A stretch of 64,000 nucleotides of DNA from Ceriagrion tenellum (Eukaryota > Arthropoda > Insecta > Odonata > Coenagrionidae). Shown here piece after piece: positions 45,080 to 59,400 of the stretch. Numbering within the stretch: position 1 is the first letter of the stretch; each line of letters begins with the position of its first letter. The notes beneath the pieces are model-generated. The model ran no database searches. It saw only the letters and a program-made list of their open reading frames with translations, and was not told the DNA's origin. The DNA lies in NCBI GenBank assembly GCA_963169105.1, contig OY720636.1, forward strand, positions 138,065,747 through 138,129,746, given 5' to 3'. A program made the translations under genes and the position numbers.

Positions 45080-45960
45080 TATGTGTTTGGTCTCTTTTAT
45101 GATCAGGGAAAAATGTTGCCCAAACTACCTTTACCGCACATCCGTCCTCGAAATTGTTATGCCGGCGCTGTGGGGAGCGGTCCTGTCCTCGGATTGGTGG
45201 TTGTCGGGGAGCGGTTGCCGCGCTCTTCCAAGCCGGGGCCACTCCATCCGTCCATCCCTGCGGCGATGTCTAAGAAGCTTTTGTCTTTCGGCCGCTCTCT
45301 CTCTTAGGAGCCGTCGAATGCCGATTATCCGCCGTTGCTCTACTCTCTCGTTCCTCAACTCGTATGTGCATTTCTCTCAGCCCGCCTCTTCCATTTCGTC
45401 CTGTTCCCCTTTCCTCCCCCACGTGTCCTTACCTCCTCCTGCCCACCCATTGGGACCTTCTCTCTGCCAAAGCAAAACCCAACCAGCTTGTTGTTTCCCT
45501 TCACCCCCTCGGTGCACACCGCTGCACCAAAGAACACACAATGACTCAGGCACGGCTCCCTGGCTCATTTCCGCTCTATCCGGTCCGCGTTTAGTCCGAT
45601 CGCCAGATGAGCTCGCGCGCGGGCGTGCGACGCCACAGCCCCGTCTTTCAACCAACCGTGCACTTCCCTTCTTCCTTCCTTCCTCCCACCTCCCTCCCCC
45701 CCCGCAAAGCCGGTCCATTTCCAGCCCGCGAGCACTCATCGCAAACCCCGTGCAGCGAGGGTCCCCTTCGCCGGGTGCTCATCCCCGCTCCGTTGCTGCG
45801 AGTTTTGATTCCTGATTTGCCTCTCCCACCGCCACAACCTTGCTCTTTCCCTCAAAACCTCTTCCCACACTCAACCCCTTCTTCCTCCTATCTCATTCAT
45901 TCCCTTCATACTCTCCTTTCTCTCTTCTGATTCGCTGCTCTCCCATCCATCCATCTTTCC
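45080..45960. repeat. GC-rich then pyrimidine-rich island
   Basis: 45130-45350 is GC-rich with CpGs; 45385-45960 is strongly C/T-rich. Overlapping frames of up to 244 codons (45081-45815) and antisense frames are open simultaneously and low complexity, so none is called. Confidence 0.5.
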
Positions 45961-47981
45961 GAGTCTCTTACTCGAGTTCCTCTAATCGCGTCTTCCAGTT
46001 TTTCGGTTCGGTGACATTTCGAAATAACCTTACTTGCGCCTTGTATAGGGCGGGGTGTCCTTTCCAACGTGAAATTAATCGACGCGAGACGTCTGTATTT
46101 CTGGGGAAATACACGGGCATTAAAACTGTGACATTGGTTTTGCAGCTCTTCGTAAAGATATTCCACCGATGATTTTCTCTGCCACGCAGGTATTTACGAA
46201 TTTGAATTTTGTAATGCGAATCTAATACCTTGTCATTTTCACTTCACTAAGGAATCCAACTAGTATCCACTCACAAGCCGGTTTTACGCAGGGCACGTAA
46301 TTCTACAACCTGATGTGAGTATGAACGTGCATTTTAAAGCGCGGAATTTCAAGAACGCGAGATGGCAAAAGAGCCCCTGCTCAAATTCAATCACAGCTGC
46401 GCACCAGATTGTGAAAAATGCGCAGTTTTAATTATGCAAATTTGTGCCCCGTGTAAATTGGGCCTCACACCGTTCTCTCTGATTTTAGATGATATCGAGT
46501 ATTTCCACGGTTCAATTCGAGGTTCTAATGTTGCAGATCAGACAAGGATATCAATCAATTTCTAATTGTATTGCTCAATTTTGTGTGAACTTCTTTTTAG
46601 GGCCTTTGAATCAAGCGACCCCGCAATTTTTGGAATCCTGTCGCTGTCCACAGCTGCGTTTGTTACCTCATCGTCTTTGGAAGATAAAATATTGACACCC
46701 ATGATGCAGCAAGGGGCCTATTTATAATACCCTCACTCAAATACATTTAACATCTGGCAAACGGAAAGGTATATTAATTTTCATCTCCATTAGTTTTGAT
46801 GCTAGACTCGGGTTAGTTAGCCTACACTATGAAATATATTGAAGGTGAAGGTGCAGTTACAATTATCGATTTAAAAGAAATAACGAAAAAACAGTTCAGG
46901 CAAACGTCTTTGACATAAATTATTTTGTTGGATATTAATGTACTTTAGCATAGATTATTCACTGAAAGTCACTTATTCTGTTTTACATGAAACTTGGGTC
47001 CACAAAGCAAAAATTACTGAAATTGAAACCGAAAACCGAAGGAAAAATAACTAAACTAGATACTTATTTCGAATTTTGTGTTTTGTAGCCTACGATTACA
47101 AGCTATTTATTTTCCGTGGTCAGTGGTGTTGCCCGGGAATTTTTTGAACAATTCATTTTAATAAACTGCGCCATATTGTTTTGAAAATTGTAATGCATTG
47201 TTCGCCAACATTTGAAACATGGTACAGTAACTCACTTCCTCCAGTGCTTGAGCATAGTTCTCCTATACGGTTTGCAGAACTACTAAAAAGATAATTTTAG
47301 TAGCTTCCTGCATCACCGCCATTATTTCAAGACACACGAATTTGTATGGATACCTGTCATTGGTATTTAGATAACAAAAATCGAATGAAAAATAATTAAT
47401 CTACCTATTTATGTTTTCAATTTTGTCAATCGAATGTCGTTCCTTAGCGGATATCATAATATCATTTATGTAGTATCGTTTTTTGGATCCTGAGTATTTG
47501 GTTCAATGTTCAGCCCTGTGAAGTGCACGCAATCGTGTATTAGGAGGGCTTTCAGTGCTGAGCTGAGATCTTTTTAGAAATTCTCAAGAAATGGGCAATG
47601 AATAATGAATTGCATTGCATATGCATAAAAATGGTTTATCGCTGACCAAATTGTGCCCCTATTGACTTAAATTGCTGATTTACAATGTTTTTAATCAAAT
47701 GCGTACTTTCTCTTTTAGGATACACTTTTCTGGTCATTTGCGGTCCATCTTATTGCATTTTTCATGCCTAGTACTCATTTATCTATCTTTATCCACCAAT
47801 TAGTCCAACATAGTTTAAAGGTTTTTTCCCATCTGCCCTCGGTGTTTACAGGGCTGTTATCATCATCCGTATGTGCCCTCTCCTTTCCATTATTCACTTC
47901 TCCGTTTCGCCTATTTACTGAAACGCTTTGACATTTAGAATTCTCATCTCGAGCGGCGGTCGCAACCCATATATATGAGTG
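45961..47981. other. Unassigned sequence
   Basis: No feature recognised. Confidence 0.4.
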
Positions 47982-48436
47982 TCTCTCTCTCTGTTCCCTC
48001 ACTACACAACAGGCGCCAACTCCCTCCTCTCACACTAGCCGGCCCTCCCACCCCACCCGGTCGTAAGTTTGGCCTCCGTCATCGCACACGTATTACCCTT
48101 TATTGGATCCTTTTCTTTTCGTTCATCCAAACCCTTATGCGCGAACGATAGTTTTTTTTCCGTACTCCACCTTTCTCCTCCACCCCCGCCCCTCCCAGGA
48201 GGGGTGAGTCACCGTCTGCGCGCTTAATGGTAATCCCCGTCTCCTCATTTCACTCTCGCTCATCTTGCCCAAAGACCGTCTTTTGACTTCCTCCTTCCAT
48301 CTCGGGCGACTCAAAACTCCCGAGCCTCTTGTTTGCATTCCGTTCTGCGTTAACCCCATATCCTCTTAATCCCCGCCCCGGGGCCCTCCCGTCCTTATCC
48401 ATCATCATATTCCGTTCCTTCTTGCTCTCCTCCTCA

Positions 48437-48468
<32 letters not shown>

Positions 48469-48900
48469 CTCTTCCTACTCCTCCTCCCGCGCACTTTGTT
48501 TTCCATCCCTTTCCCGGAACCTGGAGCAAACCCTCTTCTTCCTCTCCCCTCCTCCCTTCCTCCACTCCCGGCGCCAAAAATGCTCTTTACCCTCATCTTC
48601 AGAGCCCGGAGTACGCTCCTCCACCCCCAACACACCACCCTTTTGCGTACAACGCATCTCCCTCCCTTCTCTCTCTCTCTCCAGCCATTTCCCATTCCTG
48701 CTTTCCCGCCTATGAAACCTTAATGGACGCCATCTCCTCCTCTTGAGCATCGCTTGGTTCAGAGAGAGAGAGAGCGAGAGAGCCCTCCCCCATCTCTCTC
48801 TCTCCCTGCCTCCTCCCTTTCTCCTCTCTTCTATTTATGACCCATCAACTCATCGGAGACACACTCTCATGTCTCACATTCGATCCCTCTCGCATAAGTT
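47982..48900 (+). repeat. Pyrimidine-rich island with TCC and CT microsatellites
   Basis: C/T-rich sequence containing a TCC/TTCC repeat at 48424-48487, a (CT)n at 47982-47993, and an (AG)n run at 48760-48780 that can pair with the following CTCTCTCTCT near 48795-48805. Poly-Ser and Arg-rich frames through it are artefacts of the repeats. Confidence 0.65.
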
Positions 48901-51900
48901 CTCTCTCCGCCGCGGCGTATCAGTCGACTCATCCGTGGACGTTCCTCCCGCATCAGAGGGGACTTCCTCCAAACCCCGTTCTACCAAATTCATCTCTTCC
49001 CTCTCTTCTTTCCACTTACTCTTTCAGTCATTTATATTTGTCGATCATGATGACGTGCGGCTATCAAACTCGCTATGATGAGAGTGAGGGATGCACACGT
49101 TTGGAGGCCGTCGTTAAGGTCTTCGGCGTCGGCGAAAATAACGATAACTCTCTCTTGATATCATAGTTAATGGAAAAAAAGCTGTTGCACGATTTGCGCC
49201 AGATATTTATTTTTAGTATCATACCTTCCTACTTTCTGACGCATATCTTACTGACTGTATTAATTGGCATACTCCGTCAAATCAAGTAGTTAAAAAAATA
49301 ACTAAACAACTCTTGATGTTGTTAATAAATTTTTCTGACAAATATTGTTCTACACAGGTACTGAAAGCTCTGCCAGTCTTTTAGAATACCGAGACTAGCC
49401 ACCGTATTGCCATTGCGAAGCCTCCCGCGAGTGCACGCATATGAATGCAAAATTCCAGTGAAAAATCTCTCCTTATTATTGCAATAAATAACAGAGTACA
49501 CGAATGAGTACAAATACACATATTTTCAGTTATTCTCTTAATTATGTCAAAGAGCTGCTCCGCAACAAATAATTTGCAATCATTCAGAGAAAACAGATTA
49601 ACACTGTAAGTTGAATAATCATTATTTAAATTCTTTCCAGGACCGTTTTTTAAATGTGCATGTGTATGGGAGCTTGTGCCGCCTTTGGTTCTACTCATTA
49701 GAAACAGGTTTTGTTGTGTCAAAGCTGTAGCTGCACTTTAAGTGATATAATATAGGAATCCAAATATCCTGATATATTCTGTGACACATGATTTACCCTT
49801 GTATTCTTGCCGGTTTGTTACCTGGTATGTTCCTGTTTGGTAATCTTGATCTTGAATTATCTAGAAATTGCTAAATAGGAAATAAAATATTCTGTTGAGT
49901 AGGGTTACGTTAATGTATATTTGTCTTGAAGTCCCAATATCGTTATGACTCTAATAGGTTCAAAATTATTTATGTTCCAAAGGAATTCCATATTCCCGGA
50001 ATAATGAGTTTTCTTTCGTTCTTTTACTTCAGGAAATACATCGCTATTTTTTCATTTCATTTCGGGTTATCACTGTTAGAGTTTTGGATATACTGATTTG
50101 AGCGGACTAGAGCGCAGAAGAATATTTGTGAAGTTGGTGACTTTCTGTTGTAATATGCTGCTTTAAGCTCAAGGGTATAAGCTAGTAAGTGCCTCCTTTT
50201 CTATACCTGATGATTATAATAAGATGTATGTGCATAAATGTAATGATTGGACAAACGATTGTTATCCTGCTCCTCATAGTTTTACCTTTAATCCAGTGAG
50301 TTGGTTTTATAAAGAATTCTTGTTTCATAAAATTTTATACCTGTCTTGTTTTGCGCAGGTATGTACAGCATATTTCTACGTTCCACTTCTTCCATTTTGG
50401 ATACACCTCCATGCCTATCAACCTCTCCGGAAGCGCAATGTCTTGGACTAATCCTCGATATAAGCTCCAACTGCTTAAAGATATGCTGCAAATCAAGCCA
50501 TTTGGATGATGCATATGAGTAGCAAATTATTAAGAAATAATGCTAATAGAGAATCTGTAGTTATAGTATTCTCAAATCCCTCAAAAAATATCGAAACAGG
50601 CATATTTGGAGAAATTCCAGTCACTTTATTTGCAATCGTATTTTCGTAAATTACAACTTACGGGCATGGGAAAGTTACGAAAGTTAAGGAAAGAAACCCT
50701 TATCAGGGCTCAAGTTGTTCAGATGAAGTGAGTTTTATGACTAACTTTATTTGCTCTTACCAGAGTGCATTTTATAACATGGATTTAACCATTTGGGGAG
50801 GGTATACATGGTAGTACGAAAGGTAGACTTTGAATGATATGATTGAACACATGATTTATATTTATCATCAAATTACTCTGTTTATAATGAAGAAGTACCA
50901 ATATTCATTTATGGCTAGAACTATAAAAGAAATACCATTTTGGCGATTTTTTTGTTGATTACCATTATTGTGGGTCCCGTTTGGTCACACAAATATTGCA
51001 ACTTTTAAACACAATTTGCTCCAAATAGAATACCATTAGTTCAGGTTAACACTCTCTTCATTGGCAAAACGTAATGTCAATAGTGGTTGAAATCTGCTTA
51101 ATTTTAATTTCCACGCAATTTTCATCAGCACCCGTAATGCTGTCTTCATCGACGCGGCAATTGGTGGACGATTTTAATCCACTCTTAATTAATTCCAGAA
51201 CTGTACTGAGTTCAGGGAGCTCGGTAAGTGATTTTCCCAGGTTATTTCGGAAAATTTAATGACTTGTTAAAGCCTTGCATCGAATAAGTAATATGGATTT
51301 ATATTTTGGTAGGTCCTTATCTAGCCTGAGGTCATAGGTTCCAGGAGAAAATGAAATTCGAACAAATATTTGCGTTGCGATTAATTTAGTTACCTTTCCA
51401 TTTTTTCTTGGCATTCGGTGCTGTAAGCTATTTATTTTCAAAGTAAAAAATATATTTAATCCGTATCAAGGATATTCATTCCAGCTACATGTAACTATTG
51501 GATATTTGCTATGACTTCGTATACGTAAATGTTGTGCCTGAAATGAAATTTCGCGTCTAACGCAGTTCTTTGAAGGTATAATATTAATTTTAAACAGTTA
51601 ACGAGGGTTATTTTAAAACTTATAACATACTTCCTGTTCATAATTTATATCATTAAGCTCATTTTTGAATGTGGTTTAAATTCCATTATTTTGTGGTTTA
51701 TAGTTTTAAATTTTAATTTCTGTTGCTTCATCTTCCAAACATAAAAAAATAATTCCTTATAGGTTTAGAATCTACTGGGAGAAAGATATATTGCGTTTCC
51801 CGTAAAATCATAATCGGTAGGTAAACTATTAACATTGAAATTGTTGCTGCTTTAGTTTTTTCGTTAAATACAGCATTGCATCTTAATTTTGTTCCTATTA

Positions 51901-52894
51901 TTGGCAAACTTACTTCTTGATACTGGAGGTAATGAGCTTTTGCCTTAGTCAGAATGTGGATGACGACCAAAATTCGGAAACTTATAAAATATTTATTAAT
52001 AACCCTTAATAAATTGATATATGTATTTTTACAAATATTGTTGCCCTATTTCTTAAGTGCTTTCATTTACATTTAAATGAAAAACCGTACAAAAATCATA
52101 GCTATCACTCATTTTTTGTCTCTTTTTTACCTCGGATTTTCATCAAAACTTCTTGCATAGTTTCTAGCGTACTTGAATCTTGTGTATTTGAAAGTCAATT
52201 CAAAGAGATGAATGAATTATTCTTTTTGTTCAGTAGTCTCTTAAGTTTTCAGCAAAAACGGAGCGTTCATATTTTGAATTATAAATATTTTGGTATTATA
52301 AAGGGAATATTAGATAATGTTTTCATGTTTACACTTGTTCAGTTTAGTTATATCCCCTTTGTGATTTGTAATTCATGTGCTTGGTGTGGTTTCAATCCTT
52401 GTATCTGAATTAAGTGCTGTGCATTAGGACAATTTGCATAAATATGCCATATATTTCGGTGCCCATGGGAGTCGTGCATGGCCTTATAAGATGTAATCGT
52501 GTTTCAATACTTGTGAAAGTGATATCGGCAATTCCTCTTGAAAAATAATCGCACACGGGCAATGTTAAGGGTAACTCCCTTAATTCATTTTAAAGACCTA
52601 AACCGGTGCTTTGAAAGAAAACTAAAGTTTAAGTGTATTATCTGAGCCGTTCAACAAGTCGCAAATAAAATTCACCGTTGCATTGAGATAGTCTTGTGCG
52701 ACGACCTAATTTTTAGAGCAATGTTTTAGGGTACTGTAGGTCACACTCGGCAATCGCACATCTTTGAAAAATGGTGGCGATCCGTTTTGAAGTGGCCATT
52801 ATATTTTAAGGCCTACCTTTTCATTGTTGGATGTGGCGAGCTGCAAGTGACATAGCATAGGCACTAATCCTCGCCTTTGATCTCGCTGGTTTTC
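48901..52894. other. Unassigned sequence
   Basis: No gene, RNA or named repeat recognised in nearly four kilobases. Confidence 0.45.
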
Positions 52895-53415
52895 TTCCCC
52901 CAACCCCCGACCCCGCTCCGCTACTCTCTCTTTCTCTTCCTAACTATTCTTATTAAAACAGTGACCTTTGAATAAGGGAAACGAATTCCCTTCGAGGATT
53001 CATTCCAGCGGCCCCCTCTCTCTCCCTCCCTCCCATGACCTTTCCACTCCACCTCCCCCCGACCACTCCCCCTCCTCGTCATTACAGTTGCCACCGCTCA
53101 AATGGCGACTCAAATCACTTTTTTTCAACATTCTGTTACCTCACCAACCCTTTGTCGCATGGTTTCTGCAGAATGACCTCCTCTGCCCTTGCCTTACTCC
53201 CCCAATGTATTTGTTCCTCTCTTTTCGCTTCCCACTTTACCTTTCCATCCATTCATTGCTTCACGTACTCACACGCGTGCACACAAGAGCGCTCGCATCA
53301 GTTGCCGTCTGTTCTCCACTTTGTATTTTTCCCTCATCCCCCCTTCACCACCCCCTCCCCCTGCCCTCTGCATCAACCCCGCCTCCCGAACTCCCGTCGC
53401 CCTTTCATAAACCCG
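52895..53415 (+). repeat. Pyrimidine-rich island
   Basis: C/T-rich with several C-runs, followed to about 53760 by purine-rich sequence. Long overlapping frames (52968-53501 plus; 53405-54067 minus, 220 codons) have no recognisable domain. Confidence 0.55.
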
Positions 53416-56400
53416 CTCTGACTTTGTTTTCGCGTTCACCGCCCGAAGGGGAGCCGCTTTCGCGAAGGGGAAACAATGCAAAAAGAAGGAGAAACAAATG
53501 AGGAACAAAAATTGGGTCACCGAGAGTGAGCATCGAAGAGGGGGAGAAAAGAAGGACTGGGTGATGTAGACGCGTACCGCAGGGTGTGAAAGGATGTGCG
53601 GGATGAAGAAGAGAGGAACGGAAAGGGAGGGAGTGATGAATTAGGAGAGTAGAGTAGGCGAAGAGAAGGGAACAAAGATACCATAAAAGGTTGGAATTGA
53701 GGAGTGGGGGCGGAGAACCGGTTTGAGGAGGAAGGAATGAAAAATACAGATCGATAGAAGCTTTTGCGGATGAATATAAATGAACGTTTCCGTATAAAAT
53801 TTTCAATAGTTGCGTGCTTCTGTGCATAACAAATGCGAGAGAGATCAATATCACATCCCGTTTTATTTTATGAAACGCATTATTTACTTTATGGATTATC
53901 GAGTCCCCACGCTGGAGCGAAAGTTCATATCTCTTATTACTTTTCGGATTGTGAATTGTTAACTGATGCACACTTATCCTTGAAGTAACAACGGTTTTTT
54001 TCAAGTTTGAAATTGCGTGCCTCCTGTTTAATTTTTGTGCCCATTTATGTGGATGAAAGCAAATCAAAATGCTGGATTAATATCACTCGAACTGCACAAG
54101 CATAGAGGCACACATGTAGAGAAAGACACGCGATAGTTTTCTTCGGCTTTTTCCGGAAATAGGATAGTTATGTATACATAATACGTTCATTATTCTCTCT
54201 TTGTCGAAAAAAAAGGGTTTGTGCAGCCAAAAATTCATTAATTTACGTGTAAGTTGATTTTCCTTTGCATGTGTGTTTGGTTGTTACACCTCCGACGCAA
54301 GTTGGTTCCTAGACACAGTTTTCATGGAGAACAAGCTTTTCTCCAATTTTTTAAACCAGTAATTATAATACATATGTGTTGCCATAATATCATAGTACTA
54401 TTTTTGGCAGGTTAATTTCGATATAACATTGCGGGGAGAGTTAAAATGGAGGGAAAATGAAATGTATGATTAATCATTTATCATGAGGCCTAAAATATGA
54501 TGGTTTCATATTGACTAAGTATAAATTAGCAGCTGTGAAATGGATATAATATGTTAATCAAACATATATCAAACAGTTGTCATACGCCAGCAATTCGGTT
54601 CATGCTACTTTGATGCTTTATACGTTACAGCATTGTTTTCCTGAGCCCCTATGTGGGGTTTAGGGTGATGGATGTTTATTTGTTGATTTTGACAAAGTAA
54701 TTTATCATTATTTACTTTACCATTTTTACCCATTAAGATGAAATATAAAGTTTTTATGCCATCATTAATTGTAATTTGATTATCGTTAACGAATTATTGT
54801 ATGTTTTTCTCAGGATTATTTCTGTCCATTGTTAGTTCTGGAATGGAAGCATAAAATTCCTTCAACGTAAAAATTTGCAAAGCTAATAAATATTCTTACC
54901 TATGTCTATGAGGGCACTATGTGCAAGCTTAATTTCAACAACATTCGTCTGGCGGAAGGAGTAGAAGGGAAGAGGAGAGGGGATAAGGAGGACCCGTGCC
55001 ATGGAAGCAGAGACAAAATGAATTTCAGTTCTGTATTCCAAAGCTTTGCGAATGGCTTGCCTCCCGCATTCATTCTTCTGGTTCCATATTCATAAGTTCC
55101 TCTTTTAACCTTGGTAACTGGCTCGGGGGATTTTTATTCCATCAAATTATGAATGATAATTTTTAATTCGGCTGGGCGCCTGGTGAATGTCGAGGAACGT
55201 AAAATGAACAATGTGAAAGGGAACAGGGAGGAGATAGATTTTTTTGAGTGAGGGAAAAATAAAGTTATTTATCCGATGTTCATCTTCTCGTTGTCAACCT
55301 ATGCGTTTATCTTTAAAAGGCTAAAAATAAATTTTGCAAAGCAATTGCGTTGAAAAATGAATTCGGTTACAATTGCGATATCGATTTTAAAACATCACGC
55401 ATGAAATGTCACACTCATGTCACTCTTTGGATGCAATGAACAGTTGGCAGTTGATTGTGTGAAACTTGGGTGTGTTAATATTTTAAAATGTCATGATGTG
55501 TAGATAATGGCGTTTATAATTAATGGTAAATTGCATTATTATTACGATAAAATTTAAAAAAAACTTGATATCAACTTAAAATTACTTTAATCCACGAACA
55601 TGGCTACGAATGCAGTCCCGCTCATTCATTTTAGTTAAGTTTTTTTTTCTGCGGTGAAAACAATGCGGAGCTTTTTTATGTTAGCAGGGAGACATGAGTT
55701 GAAAATGTTACGGATATTAGATTGTGGTAACCCTCGCCCTAAGTTTTTCATGTCAAGAGAAATTATGGACGAATCAGGAAGATAATGGAATAAGATTTTT
55801 TTTAGTATGAAATAATTAATGATTACGGTTATTCGAGGCATGTTTGGTTTCCAATGCATATTACAGCCAAGAGATAGGATTGGAAATTAAAGCCGTAGAA
55901 ATGAGAAGATGAGTGTTTACGTGGAGGATGTAAACGAAACGTAAATTAAATGGATGAATGGTGACAGATGAATTCACTCAATTTTAAATGAGTGTAGTTA
56001 ACGGAGTTTAGAGGGGAAAATTTTGTTATCTTGAAGGAAAATAGAACGTGAACGCCACGTGCGAGAACTTTGAGGAAGTAACGGTTTCCTATGCATGAGA
56101 TATGGGTATTTAAGAGACAACAAATTCAATGAACGGTAAAACACTTTTAAAAAGGTTATTCCTAGATAAAGCGTCAATTCTGTGAGGTAAGCCATTTATT
56201 TTTATGATGCCTAGGGGTGAAATAAAAAACCGAGTCAAAGGATAATAAATGATTAATCGCACAGGAATACATAAAACAAGTGTTTTGTTATATTAGTCAA
56301 AGAATCAATTTTAATGGAAAAAATACAGGTATATATAAATCTTTGCATATTTATTGCTCGTCAGTCCATGACTTCCAGTGAAATATTGCTCACTGAGTTT

Positions 56401-59400
56401 TTGGTATAAACATCTTCGTGTGAAGACATAATGACCTCAAGATTAGCTAATATTATATTTTAGGTATAATTAATATCTAATCTTGCAGAAATATCCCAAG
56501 AAAATGCAGCATGCGTTTAATATTAGCGTAATTGTTCTGCACTTGGATCTTCGAATGGCTATGGGATATCAGAGGTTATTCATTCGCCCTGAAAGTTTAT
56601 CAAAAAACTAAATGTGAGTTATGCACAGGTAAAAGTCAAGAAGAAAAGGACTTTTCGGCAGGAATAGAAGCTGAGGCTCTCAAAGCAGAGATGGAGAGAG
56701 CCACCTACTGTCCTAAAAGTACCCTTGCGGAATTCATTTGTTACCTCAAAGCGTAATGCAACTAGGTCGTTTTGGAGGGCTTATCAAAGCCGAGGCATCA
56801 CCCTCGGTTCGCGTTTGCAAAGAAAGATCAAGAACGTTAGAATACCTTTACGAAAATGGAGGTTGCACTACTCGTTTTTGCTTGGCACCCAGCTCTTTAA
56901 GTACACCCTCTAGGAGAAGTTTTGAGGTGAAAGAAAAAATAAGGAATTACTTCAGGGTTTCAGGTAGCATTAAAGTGTGAGGAAATGTGTCAAAAGGTCA
57001 CATTGCTTTACGCTGCGTCCCCTCTTGTGGACAGAAGGCTCTGCATTGCATGTTTACATTAAAGCAAGGCTATAGAGGAAGAGGTCGACTGAGCTGAAAG
57101 CCTCACTTCGTCAGTGCTGGCAGTTTGTCCCGCGTCGAGCATGGTATTCTAAGTTTCTTCCCAGTACCTAAAAAAAGGATTATTTTCCAGGCACCTTCCT
57201 AAATTTTGGTATACCCCTGCATTTTTACGGTTATTTTGCTTGGTTTCACCCTCTCAATGACGAGTATTTTTTTTCATTTCTTGTGTTCAATGTTTTCCAG
57301 TTATCTGTGTTAAAATCTAATACATCATTTCAATGAATTATTGGTTCTATGAAGGGCTACGGGTATGACGATCAGCAAAGAATAAACTTAATGAAAATTA
57401 TTTGATAAAGGACCACAAATGCCAAACCCTTATCAAAGTAAGATATAAATGTTTATGATTCAAAACTCATTATTTTCAGGTTTTAAGATTTAAATAATTG
57501 TATAATGAGATGCACCATGATGTTTCAGTCAACAATAGGTACTGAACAATTAATGGAATTCCGTGGCATTTGCCTTGCTACTTTTCAGATGATGAGTACT
57601 TTATTTGATTTTTTATATTTATGAAATATTATGCATATTCAGAAAATGCCTGAAATCATAAATCAGTTATAATCTGGCAAAATAAGAGATTGTGGGGAAC
57701 ATGATATTTTTTGTGATCCTTTACTTCATTATAACTTGCAAGCAGCTCTCAAATTATAAAACTTTCTTACCTTTGCTTTACCGGTACTGGAGTTTGTTAA
57801 GTATTTGAAAATTTTAGATCCTGTATAATTCCCGGTAGTAGCTAAAACTAATATTAAAACTTAGATGAAAGACAAGTAAGTAATAAAAAAAGAGACTAGA
57901 GTCATTTGATGTTCACCTTTCTATCATTTTCTAGATTCGATTACCGAGTTGAAGCTTTTTGTCTCAAGAATTTGTTTTTACTAGTTTTAAATCATGAAGA
58001 ACGCCGTTAATTTTCATTAAAGGTGGGAAGGGAAGGTGCATGTGAGCGCAGTAAGAACTTTTAATATTTTCAGCTATTTTATGTATCAATGAATGGACTC
58101 GAGCATTCTTGCTTGAATGGTGACGCGTTAATCGTCGAAACCGCTTAATTAGCCCAAGAGAGAAATATCTGGTGCTTCAGTGCTATCATGTTACCTTGGT
58201 TTCAATCTTATTCCGAGCTCAAACTGCTTCCACTTTCGTCCTCAGATCTGCAAACGTCGATGTCCTCTGAAGGATTAGTCACGGAGAAGATTTTAAAGCC
58301 TACAATGTAGTAAAATGCGGAAAAAATAGATTAAATGAGCTGATAATGGAAGATAATTTATTAGTTAGTATTTAACGAGAAATTTCAGTGTCCAAGCTGT
58401 TTGTATCAAAATTAGAGCTTAGTGAATATGAGGGTATGTGGTAAAATAATTAAATTTAATGAATAGAGTAGATGGCTGTAAAATGAAAAATAGAGTTGTT
58501 TATTTATTTTGCGTGTACGACTGTACCTTTAACTTTTCAATGGTTTTACAATGTTTGTATTTCTTGTCTATTATCCAATTTGACTTAAGGGTCACAATGT
58601 TTGCGTTGCAAGTTTCCAGTGCTATTAGATTTGTTTTCAATGCACTTAGATTATATTCTCCTGGTGTGTTCTCAGAAATTTCGCCTTTTAATTTACAATT
58701 AGTTGTTGGTATCCAAAGAATAATTTCAGCTGTACTATTTCAAGCACGGTAAGTAATTTATCCCTCCTCTTGAGATGAGTTGAGTTAATGTAGTCACAGT
58801 ATATATAATAAAATGTACTGGTTACGCTATACAGTAATTATACTATGAGTTTGATTATTTTCCTCTAGATATCCACATTTTTCCCGGGTAAGCATAGCTA
58901 GTATACACTTAAAAAGAAAAAGCTAGCCCTACTGCCTGGGAACCATATGGCAGCAGTTGAGAACGTAGAGAAAAACTCATCAGAAATCCATTGTAACTTA
59001 TCCCAAATATGAATTTTTGGAAGAAAAATGTATGAAAAAGCTGTATTTTGACGTGATTCCTTATTTACTGGTAAAGTAAGTAATCACACTCGAAAGAGTT
59101 AGTACGCCGTGCGTGGAAAGTGTAACTGCGCACTACATAGGAAGAGTAACTAACGTACTTCTATAAATTATGCTCCTTCATATGTATTACACTCCATATG
59201 AGCCCACTAAAAGGAGATGGACCAGTATCATTTAAAGGGTGAAATTTAATTTTGGTCTTCAGGCCAAGCCCATGATCAAACTTCTCATCATTGCAAACAC
59301 AAATATCAAATCAGAGGTAATAATGCAGCGTAATTTCGTGATTCTAAAAATCCAAATATGATACCTTTATCCAGCAATATATTGAAACCACTATGCTTTG

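Noticed and set aside
45081..45815. 244-codon open frame, the longest in the window
   Set aside because: Low-complexity GC/pyrimidine-rich composition, overlapping open frames on both strands, no recognisable domain.
43640..50740. Possible repeat pair (43640-43700 and 50680-50740, both with AGAAA.ACCCTTAT.AG)
   Set aside because: The match is short and breaks up quickly; not distinguishable by eye from chance in AT-rich sequence.
53405..54067. 220-codon minus-strand open frame
   Set aside because: The C-terminal half is antisense of purine-rich low-complexity sequence; the N-terminal half has no family resemblance; no splice or promoter support.
58459..58752. 97-codon frame ending beside a good splice donor
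   Set aside because: The translation is not recognisable and one donor-like GTAAGT in 64 kb is expected by chance.
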